11,056 nucleotides of DNA from contig WTXD01000370.1 in the NCBI GenBank assembly GCA_022496205.1, positions 1 through 11,056 of the forward strand, given 5' to 3'. Both the position numbers and the translations under genes were made by a program. Positions 1 to 7,430 of this stretch are shown here, one piece after another (position 1 is the stretch's first letter; every line of letters begins with the position of its first letter). Source of the stretch: Gloeopeniophorella convolvens (Eukaryota > Basidiomycota > Agaricomycetes > Russulales). The notes beneath the pieces are model-generated. The model was given only the letters and a program-made list of their open reading frames with translations. It was not told where the DNA came from and searched no databases.

Positions 1-1916
1 CAAGCACAACGGTCAGCAATGCATAAGAGAGAAATGTAACTCCAATTACCTTGATCTCAGAAACCGCATTCATGAACGTTCTATTGATGCCTAGTGCCTC
101 TCCACGGTCCAGTAGACCTTTTGCGAGTTCCGGCAGGTTCAGCTGCCCGCTCGCGGCTCGGCCGAGTGACCCCCGACTGGACCCAGGTCTGGTGGACGAG
201 TCTCGGACGCGCTCTTCCGCCGCGCCCCTGGGCGGTCTCCTCGTCTCCGTGTCGGTGGTGGTGGTGGCTCAGGCACCTCAGTAGGGATGTCCAGCAGATT
301 CTGGTTCTCATAGACCATTGACGCGCCTGTCACGGGGGTAGGCGACATCTGCAGCGTTAGCGCCTGCCGCAACAGCAGCGTAGTATGGTGTGGCTCTGAC
401 GAGGAAGAAGGGAAGTTGGTAGGGTAGCGCAGGAGATATGTCAACTGCCCGCTGTAGTCCGATGGTATCACTATGCCGCTCGTCAGCCCGCGCCGCGGGA
501 GAGACGAAGCACGCACGTTGGTTCCGTATCCGAATGAGCATCGCGACGCATATCCATAATACGAGCTCGAGCGACGGGTCCACCGCGAACAAGCCGTCCC
601 ACAGCACCATCGCGTCGTGCATGCTAAACTCGCGCGTAAACAGCAGCCGCATCCACCGGCTGCACCCGGCATCAGCCCAATACATCAACACCAGAAGAGT
701 ACAACACGTACATTCCATACATCTGCGGCTCAATGCCCTCCGCCTGGGTGCTCCACAATGCAGGGTCGACCGCCTTGAGCAACTCGCGCTGCACGCGGTT
801 GCACACCTGCAGATCGCGCTACGTACGGCTCTGCACCGCTGCCCGTCGAGGTGCACGAGTCCGGCAACAGCGGTCGCGCTCGCGCGCTGCGGCGCCTCGC
901 GCCACTCGTACAGCGCCCGGCCGCCCATGACGCGATCAAAGAGCACCACGCGTCAGCCGCGACCATGCGCGTGCGCAGAGCTCGCTGAGCCCACCATCGT
1001 CCGCGCTGCCTCGCGCAGACGTCGTAGTCGACCGCGTAGTAAAGCGGCGCGAGGAGCTCGTGCATGCCCTGGGGTAGCCGACGTCGGGGTGCAGCACGGC
1101 GTAGAGAAAGAGTATAGATGCGAGCTGCGATTGACTGCGGGCGTGCGGAAGTAGGCGATGTCTGGGAAGCTGCAGGGCGCCGGTGCGCAGTCAGCGTGCG
1201 TGCAGGAGGCCGCAGGGGAGGAAGGTGGCTCACGTCGCCGACGTCCTGCGCGATCATCTTGCGCAGTTCGACCGCCGGAACCATCCTTCCACGGATTCTA
1301 TAGAATATACAAGGATCCATCAGCATCTCGCGCACAGCAAACCAGAGCGCACCTCATCGTGCAGGCTGAGCGGGTTGTTCCGCTCGAGATTCCCTGCGTT
1401 GGCCGTGCGCGCAGGCAGCTGGCTCGCCACCTGGCACGACAAAGCCTCCTCGTAGCTCCCGTCGGGCGCACGCATCTTCTCAAGCAACAGGCCGTGAACT
1501 GACGCCTCAGCGCGCGCAGCGCGCAATGTATGGTGCGGATCTGGCGCGAGCTCGGGTTGCGGGCGCATAGGGTCGATCGGGACGAGGAAGAGCTACACGC
1601 GGGGCATCGTTAACACACGGGCGCAGGGCGCGGGGTAGCGGCGCGCACTTTCCACGCGATGCTGCGCCCGGGCACCGCCGCCGCCGCAGATGCCACCTCG
1701 GCCGCGCCAACGTCGAGCAGGCGGCCCCCGAGCGCGGCATCTTTGATCTTCGCGAGACTGAGGCCGGTGCTGAAGAGACTGTCGTACGCGCGCCTGGGGT
1801 GGGGCGCATCAGTGTGCGTGCGGGATGTGTGCGTGCGGCACATCGGGGGACGCGCACCGGACGGCTGCGGGCGGCGCGCGCGAACCTGCGCCCGTGCCCT
1901 TATCTAGCGCAGACAT
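1..1916 (-). CDS. TBC-domain Rab GTPase-activating protein, TBC1D5-like; partial and frame-broken
   Basis: TBC proteins speed GTP hydrolysis by Rab GTPases; TBC1D5 acts on Rab7 at endosomes with retromer (family knowledge). Readable exons on the minus strand: about 1916-1886 (weak), 1793-1649 (AYDSLFSTGLSLAKIKDAAL, then GRSIAWK), 1592-1353 (LFLVPIDPM ... NNPLSLHDE), 1297-1234 (NPWKD, AVELRKMIAQDV), 1169-712 (FPDIAYFR, QSQLASILFLYAVLHPDVGY, QGMHELLAPLYYAVDYD, VQRELLKAVDPALWS), 659-517 (RWMRLLFTREFSMHDAMVLW, then DGLFAVDPSLELVLWICVAM) and 470-50 (IPSDYSGQLTYLLRYP ... GINRTFMNAVSEIK). All introns have GT...AG ends. These blocks follow the TBC1D5 order. They lie in different frames: about ten small indels between 1300 and 810 and near 200-150 break the reading, while amino-acid conservation within blocks stays high. 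The arginine-finger segment after AQDV falls at a break. The start at 1916 is a guess because its splice phase does not fit. The 3' end is beyond the window, since a donor follows at 49. Identity is firm; whether the gene is functional is open. Confidence 0.8.
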
Positions 1917-2466
1917 CCTTTGTCTTTTGGAGCGCTGGGTTGTAGTCTGTGGTGCCGCGCGGTGGCGACGGGTGTGAAGGAGAAGGCAGGGCTGTAATCA
2001 AGGGTTTCAAAGCTCCCGGCGCTCGCTGCCGTTGGCGCTCCATTTCCATCATCGCAGCACCACGTGATCAGCATCGACTCTGGTTGCGGATCATTGTCTC
2101 GGCCGTCGCCCGCTCTTTGTACCCTATTACCTCGAGGTCAGTTATGACAGGAACATATTCTGGCTTTCTTTTTTCCAATATATTCCCCACATAACGACCT
2201 GGGGCATATTTGGCCAGGCTGTCAACTAGACCGCGATCTTGCCCTAAACGGGGAGTTTCGGGGCCGTGTCGGTCCTCGGACAGTCGAGCTGGCATTTTCC
2301 GGTCGCGCTTGAGCTGCGGATGATAGTCGATCCACCGTCCACTGGCAAGAGGGCGAGCATAGCGCCTCCATGTTCTTAGTCATGAATGACTCGGTCATCT
2401 AAGGCTTGAAGTGCTTGACCTGCTACGACATACCCTCTACCTTCACCCGTCCTTCGAGTCGAACAA
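1917..2466. promoter_or_regulatory. Divergent intergenic region between the TBC gene and the transporter gene
   Basis: I see no coding content in these 550 bases, which lie between two divergently transcribed genes and so should hold both promoters. Visible motifs are an E-box CACGTG at 2061-2066, a CCAAT box at 2175-2179 beside the AT-rich palindrome AATATATT, and a short dyad with arms ATGAC and GTCAT at 2386-2398. None is proven functional. Confidence 0.5.
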
Positions 2467-4066
2467 ATGGCCCGGACGTCTGGCGAACTCAGCATTCATG
2501 ATATTACTGCGGCTGCTACTGCGGTAGAGATCCCTCTCTCGGATTTCCCTCTGAGTGAGCGCAGCATCGTCGACCAGAAGTCGGTCTCCGAACATGCTCC
2601 CACGCAAGTCACCGCTCAGGCAGATGATTTTCCCGAAGGAGGGTATGGATGGGTGATCGTAGCGGCATGCAGTGCCATCTCGTACGTCTACCCCACGCCG
2701 CTACAGTCTGCGGATGCTAAAAAAAGATCGTACCAAAGTTTCTTCTTCGGTGGCCTGACCTATTCGTGGGGAATTGTGCAAGCACGCCTGACGAGCAGCC
2801 ACCTCGGCAGCGACTCGCAATTGTCGTTCATTGGGTCAACGGCCATCGCATTCATCTCGGTAGGGGCCCTGATCAATGTACGCCTTATCCGATGGCTCGG
2901 GACGAGGAATGCAGCGCTACTGGGGTGCTTCTTCCTTGGGCTGGGCCCGCTGTTAAACGGCTTCGCGACGAAGAGCTACGGTGGCTTGTTTATGACCAAC
3001 GGTGTCGTTCTTGGCTATGGAACAAGCCTCAGCTTCATGGTAGGTCCCTTCGAATCATAGCGCAGAATTCCGCTGATCTTGAGTTTGCATCGTAGGCCTG
3101 CAGTTCCCTTCCCTCGCAGTATTTTAAGCGCCGACGTGGTCTCGCCAACGGTCTGGTGTTTGCTGGGAACGGCCTTGGCGGAGGTGTCATATCTATCGCG
3201 CTCAACTCCCTCATCGACCGTGTAGGCATCTCATGGGCATTCAGGATCCTCGGATTCGCCACGCTAGCTGTGACGATGCCTGCTGCGCTGTTCCTCAAGG
3301 AGCGCACGCGTAGGAGCCCAGTCACACTGGAATGGTATGGACGCGCTCCACCTCACGCTGATGCCATGGCTAATTCATGTTGCCTGTAGGGGCCTTTTCC
3401 GTGATCCCAAGTTCATTCTTCTGTTCTTCGGCTCGGGCATCGCCACCTTCCCGCTCCTCGTCCCACCCTTTTTCATCCCGCTATATGCCAACTCCGTTGG
3501 CGCCTCCGCCTCGCTCGCGTCAGGCCTCCTGGCCGTATTCAACCTCTCCTCTGCCTGTGGCCGTGTCGGCTTCGGGCTGCTCGGAGACGCCGTCGGCCCG
3601 ATCTCGTCGCTCGTGCTCGCGTTGACGATCAACGCGTTGAGCATGCTGATCCTGTGGCCCGTGTCAACGAGCGTCGCACCGCTCGTCGTGTTCATTGTCA
3701 TCAACGGCTTCGGCTCGGGCGGCTTCTTCTCGCTCATCCCGAGCGTCGTCGGCAGTGTGTACGGCAATACCCGCACAGCGAATGCGCTGGCGATGACGGT
3801 CTCCGGGTGGGCGTTTGGGTACTTCTTCGTACGTTCCTTTTCTTCGTTTGTCTGGGAGCTGCCGCTAGGTTGCTGATGTTATCGTTTTCGTGATGTAGGG
3901 ATCGCCGGTGGCGGGATGGCTGTTACAGGCATATGGTGGCTCGAGTGCCGGACGCGCAGCGTTCCGTCCTGCGATCTACTATGCTGGTTCGCTGTCGGTA
4001 GCCAGCGCCGGATTGATTGGTGGTATGAGAATGCTTTCAGCGAGAAAATTGTTTGCATACGCCTGA
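2467..4066 (+). CDS. MFS monocarboxylate-type transporter (SLC16/MCT family)
   Basis: Predicted plasma-membrane or organelle permease with 11-12 spans. In this family fungal members move monocarboxylates or related small solutes; the substrate here is unknown. Exons 2467-2681, 2739-3039, 3096-3334, 3390-3828 and 3899-4066 join to 453 aa with consistent phases and a TGA stop. Family marks: EGGYGW (residues 57-62) at the first span, matching the conserved MCT motif there, and YFKRRRGLANGLVFAGNGLG (181-200), matching the loop motif near span 5. Later exons give glycine-rich hydrophobic helices, including GFGSGGFFSLIPSVVGSVYG. The first 50 residues are polar, as in fungal relatives. Introns are 57, 56, 55 and 70 nt. 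The first has an unusual AAAG acceptor and is a multiple of three without a stop. The start codon context is CAAATGG. The length fits the family, the frame is intact, and a poly(A) signal follows at 4312. Confidence 0.93.
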
Positions 4067-4311
4067 AGCTGGCTGCTTCGCCGGTTTTCACACGCATCGC
4101 TCTGGGTATGTACTGTCCGTGTATGTACCACAAGATCATATTTGGCGGAGTGCAGAAGTGCACTCGACGCTCACAGTCCATAATCACAGTTGTATCCTAC
4201 ATCTACATCGAGTATCTATACTACCGCGTCGGGAAACCAGTCACGATTCATTTCAAAGCCGATGGGCTCCCGCGGAGCGGGGCTCATCAAGACAGCGCAA
4301 GATAGAAGTTG

Positions 4312-4317
4312 AATAAA
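4312..4317 (+). terminator. AATAAA poly(A) signal for the transporter gene
   Basis: A perfect AATAAA lies about 245 nt after the transporter stop codon, in an otherwise non-coding stretch. It is the best plus-strand 3'-end signal before the convergent gene begins. Fungal signals are loose, so this is a likely site and not a proven one. Confidence 0.5.
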
Positions 4318-4399
4318 TAGGATTAGCATCTGCGATGTTCAGCTTCCCAGAGGATGTGAGCATCCAGCTATTGGCGAACCGATCCATCGTGCATCAAGT

Positions 4400-4419
4400 G
4401 TTTTTTGTTTTTGTTTTTG
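4400..4419. repeat. T-rich tract with GTTTTT-like units
   Basis: A low-complexity run of T stretches separated by single G residues sits between the two convergent poly(A) signals. On the minus strand it is A-rich and lies just past the AATAAA of the membrane-protein gene. It probably belongs to the 3'-end elements of one or both genes. Confidence 0.5.
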
Positions 4420-4423
4420 TCCT

Positions 4424-4429
4424 TTTATT
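4424..4429 (-). terminator. AATAAA poly(A) signal for the four-span membrane protein gene
   Basis: On the minus strand AATAAA occurs 28 nt after the TGA at 4460-4458. An A-rich tract follows immediately. Position and strand fit the membrane-protein gene. Confidence 0.55.
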
Positions 4430-4457
4430 CAATCATATACGAAGGGATTTATCTTAG

Positions 4458-5213
4458 TCAGACGGTCTCGTTGGGCAGGAGCTTGATGTCACCCGAGGGA
4501 GTGTCGTGGGATTGAACCTTCTCCGAGAGAGGGAGCGCGATGGAACGCGGCTGGGAATTAGTTGACGATAAGCGGCGGCCAAGGATCTGCGGTGCGCACA
4601 TGGGACTGCGATCAGCTATGTACGTATATGCGGCCAAGGACCACTGACGTATATGACGAATCCGAGTGAGATCATGCCCTCAATCAACACCAACTTAGTA
4701 CGGTTCCACGTTTTCGGGGCGTCAATGTGGCAAGGATTATACTTTAGGTAGGCAATCGGCACGCCTGCGAGGTTCCAAATGAAATGTATGGTCAACCGCG
4801 TCCAGTCAGGTCTCGGGGGTTCGTCAGGGGTACTGGGAATCATAGAGGGGCCGTCAGAGACACCATCACCACATAAGGGAGTAAAATCGCACTATACTCT
4901 GAAGACGCGAGAGGGCATCGATATGACAGACATGCAGAGTGCAACATGCCAGCTAATGTACCAGGTCGCCAGTGGCCAGCAGATGTCCCATTCGGAGCGA
5001 GACGGGTCAGATGGCGTGGGTTTCTGCGCATCTCCATACGCGACGTAGGTGTATAAGCAGGCCTGCGCACAGAATTCAACAAATGGATAGCATCGGAGGT
5101 GCTAGATCGGCGAATACCAGCGTCAGGAAGAACCCTTTGATCACGATCTCCCCAGATGGTTTGGAGAGCATCTTGAGGTAGTGGCTGAAGGAAGGAGAGA
5201 TGCACCAGGCCAT
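4458..5213 (-). CDS. Unassigned four-span membrane protein, 192 aa
   Basis: I do not recognise this family. Exons on the minus strand, 5213-5118, 5062-4893, 4832-4649 and 4586-4458, join in phase across introns of 55, 60 and 62 nt (donors GTATTC, GTGCGA, GTCAGT). The product has four hydrophobic segments: IVIKGFFLTLACLYTYVAY, WPLATWYISWHVALCMSVIS, TIHFIWNLAGVPIAYL and KLVLIEGMISLGFVIYI. Polar loops join them, including a DEPPRPDW stretch and a cysteine in YNPCHID. A hydrophilic tail of about 40 residues ends in LLPNETV. Coding support is that every junction restores an open frame with coherent helices. The start at 5213 (MAWCISPSF) is the first ATG after an in-frame stop, but a TATATAA only 28 nt upstream would place transcription start almost on it, so Met15 (5171) is an alternative. 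A missed upstream exon is also possible. Confidence 0.72.
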
Positions 5214-5234
5214 AATAGGATGCCACCCTTGAAG

Positions 5235-5247
5235 TTATATAACCAAT
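5235..5247 (-). promoter_or_regulatory. TATATAA box next to a CCAAT/ATTGG element
   Basis: TATATAA on the minus strand (5241-5235) is preceded by ATTGG (CCAAT on the plus strand, 5243-5247). Both lie just upstream of the first exon of the four-span membrane protein. The short distance to the ATG at 5213 argues either for the downstream start at 5171 or against a role for this TATA. Confidence 0.4.
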
Positions 5248-5403
5248 CACAGCCACAGACCCACATGTCAGGAGGTTTGGTTGTAGGTTCCCACCATGTC
5301 TTTGTTCGGGCGCCCTGGCGCCAGTCCTCCAGCACTGGCCACTCGCGGCCACCTCCCACATGCACGTGACACGATGGAGTCAGATTGACAGATGATTTGC
5401 TAC

Positions 5404-5409
5404 TTTATT
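5404..5409 (-). terminator. AATAAA poly(A) signal for the JmjC gene
   Basis: A minus-strand AATAAA lies about 240 nt beyond the TGA at 5652-5650, before the promoter elements of the next gene. It is the only perfect signal I see in this gap. Confidence 0.45.
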
Positions 5410-5649
5410 TTTGTACTGTGCGCACAGATGCACACGGCCAGGACGCCACGCACGACGCTGAGCCGTGGATACAACACACTGGGGTGATCGGGACGATCCA
5501 GTCGGAGTCGAATTCCCTGCCGAAAGCGGTTCCGAACGGTTCATGGAAGAACAGCCTTCGAAGGATCTTGTTTTCCGAAAGCAACGTCGATATATGTGTC
5601 TCAAAGAACAAACCCACACAGCATCCGTCCTTGTCTCGGCTATACAATA

Positions 5650-7065
5650 TCAGAACCACATCGAGACGGAGAAACTCGTCTCTTCGCTCCTCATGGCATG
5701 CCACCAGCCAGGCGGGAAGAACAGAACGTCGCCTGGCTCGAGGGTTTCGCTCAACGCCTCAGGCACCACGTGTTCCCAGAACAGAGGGAACGTGTCCTTG
5801 TCTTGATCAGAGAACACGTCAACCTGCGTCGTGTTGCTCATCGACGGCGCCAGCTGATTCGCAGCTGGGTTATGTGTGTGCTCGCCGCCCGCCGTCGAAG
5901 ACGAAGACGTTGGCGGATATGGGTACATCGCATCGGTGACATGCGGCGCTGATGGGGCCAACCAGACCGTCTTGCGGCCCACGACCTGTACTGGGGAGAC
6001 GTGAGCCTGGGAGCGCTCGCGGGCGCAGAGCGAAGCCCCAACCCATCACAGGCGCTTACCGTAGAAGTTGAAAAACGGGTCCTGGGCGCCACGCTGAGTT
6101 GTGTGCTCTTCATTCGCGAGTGAAAGAAGACTAACCGTGTGCGCCGGCGAAACAGTGCCAGAAGGGCCCAACCACGCGTTCAAGACGAGTTCTTCTTCAT
6201 TGCTTGGCGCTCTGTAGGATGGGTATTCTGGTGGCGGGCTCAGGGCGGTGTAAACGTAGTCAGGGATCATGATGTCTTCTCTGAGTACAGGGAATTGCGA
6301 AAGAAGGTTGTGTTGTGCCATGTATAGAATCTTCTGTTGATGGGCTGAATTCTTCTCAAGCCCGTCGAGAAAATCGTCCCAGGACATCATCGACTGGGTC
6401 CAATCATCTGTGCGATAGTCGGCACCAACTTCCACTGGCACGACTCGGCCGCGCCCCGCGACAGAGCGCAGATATTCAATCGACCGCCATGGGTGTTCGT
6501 TCATCGCTGGCCAGTCAGATGCGAACCCAGGCAGGATGAATGGTCTGTTCGAGAGCTCGCGTTGGAAGGCAGTCAGGGATGGCATTGCATTCCGTCGAGG
6601 GATGGGATGGGATGATGTTGGAAGGATATGTGCGCGGGTAGGGACAACTTTGGTTGGAATCCCGCCATTTGTCGTAGTGTGCACATATGGCTTTGCGGGC
6701 AAGTGCTCGTCTTGGATTCTCAGAATAAGCTCATGAATGAGCGTCTGCGTATGCTGACCCGGGGCGCCCGCAATAACCAGGGCATGATCGAGGCGCTTGA
6801 TGCAAGATGTGGCAGTCTCCTCGTTTACCGGCGGGGAAATAAGGTCTGACAACGAGAGAAGCACACACGCGTCGGAATAGAGGCGTCGCCAGCGGAGGGT
6901 GTCGGACAGGCGCGTAGCGAGTAGCTCTATGTAAGCTTGCTCGATGACTTGGTCGAGTTCCCGACAAGCGTCAGGTCCCGAGCACAAATTGATGATGTTT
7001 TGGGCGGCGCCCTGGAGTTTATGAACTCGCTCCGCCCCGCAAGGAGCGAGCTCTGGTGGAAAGTT
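5650..7065 (-). CDS. JmjC-domain 2-oxoglutarate oxygenase, JMJD5/KDM8-like (5' end unresolved)
   Basis: A Fe(II)/2-oxoglutarate-dependent oxygenase; the human homologue JMJD5 (KDM8) hydroxylates arginine and has been reported as a histone demethylase (family knowledge). Exons on the minus strand: up to 7065-6136, 6081-6060 (22 nt) and 5990-5650, with introns of 54 and 69 nt. A helical N-terminal part (GAAQNIINLCSG, then DQVIEQAYIELLATRLSDTL) leads to the cupin domain: RPFILPGFASDWPAM, NAWLGPSGTVSPAHT, DPFFNFYVQVVGRKTVWLAP, NTTQVDVFSDQDKDTFPLFW and EPGDVLFFPPGWWHAMRSEE. Iron ligands are H (6141-6139) and D (6081-6079) of HTD, and H (5700-5698) of WWHAM; the Lys of VVGRK likely binds 2-oxoglutarate. 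The NTTQVDV block and the ending FSVSMWF are close to JMJD5. A Ser/Pro-rich insert follows the VWLAP strand. No in-frame ATG lies between the TGA at 7068-7066 and the domain, so a first exon or an indel is hidden upstream. It is head-to-head with MOT1. Confidence 0.88.
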
Positions 7066-7430
7066 TCAGAGGAGGGGAGCGAGGAGGATGGAGGAAGGAG
7101 TGCCTTGGGAATACGAGGGTGCGAGGACGCTGTGCAAGAAGGGGCTGGCGAGCTGGAGTGGCAGGAGCATCTGGGACGGGAGAGAGAAACGGAAGTGATG
7201 AAATGGCCAAAACGGGCGAGAAGCCGGGCAGGCGAAGATTGACGGCTAGCACAAATGAGGTAAGTGGGTTGTCACGCGATATCTGCATTTTCGTCACACG
7301 GGTCGGTCAGCGGGGCTGATAAAAGGTCGCGGGCGGGTTCATGGGCCGTGAGAACCATCCCCAAGCAAATCAATATTTCAAGCCACCCCTCGGCTTTCCG
7401 GCCCGGTCCGCCCACCTTCCTTTTCGCGTT
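7066..7430. promoter_or_regulatory. Head-to-head intergenic region between the JmjC gene and MOT1
   Basis: About 365 bases separate the open frame of the JmjC gene from the MOT1 ATG. The region must hold the MOT1 promoter and, on the other strand, the promoter and probably the missing first exon of the JmjC gene. On the plus strand a TATA-like TGATAAAAGG lies at 7317-7326, about 105 nt before the MOT1 ATG. On the minus strand an ATG at 7170 is in frame with the JmjC gene but is closed by TGA at 7068-7066. Confidence 0.5.

Larger units (their letters stand above)
5214..5649. other. Intergenic region: 3' UTR of the JmjC gene and promoter of the membrane-protein gene
   Basis: This 436-base stretch separates two same-strand genes. 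It holds the JmjC gene's 3' untranslated part and the upstream region of the membrane-protein gene. Open frames here show no coherent family signal on either strand, and I read them as non-coding. Confidence 0.5.

Noticed and set aside
438..1154. Long plus-strand open frame of 238 codons over the TBC gene
   Set aside because: It is rich in Arg, Ser and Ala with no domain signal, and it lies antisense to clear TBC-domain blocks. GC-rich coding DNA often leaves such shadow frames.
4833..4892. Apparent one-base frame shift between the second and third exons of the membrane-protein gene
   Set aside because: A 60-nt intron with donor GTGCGA, a CTGAC branch site and acceptor CCCAG joins the frames in phase, so no indel is needed.
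4458..5213. Membrane-bound terpene cyclase of the PaxB type
   Set aside because: Those have about seven spans and more than 200 residues with acidic catalytic sites in the helices. This protein shows four spans and no such sites.
4840..5361. Minus-strand 173-codon unspliced open frame as the membrane-protein gene
   Set aside because: Most of it is in the wrong frame. The spliced model gives four helices and consistent phases, while this frame reads Arg/Pro-rich text through introns.
5385..5952. Plus-strand open frames of 184 and 118 codons near the JmjC gene
   Set aside because: They are antisense to the last JmjC exon or cover its 3' UTR, and they have no coherent hydrophobic or domain pattern.
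7019..7297. Minus-strand 92-codon open frame as the N-terminus of the JmjC protein
   Set aside because: It is in another frame, has no similarity to the helical N-terminal region, and would need an intron ending in CCAGAG that skips the better CAG just before it.
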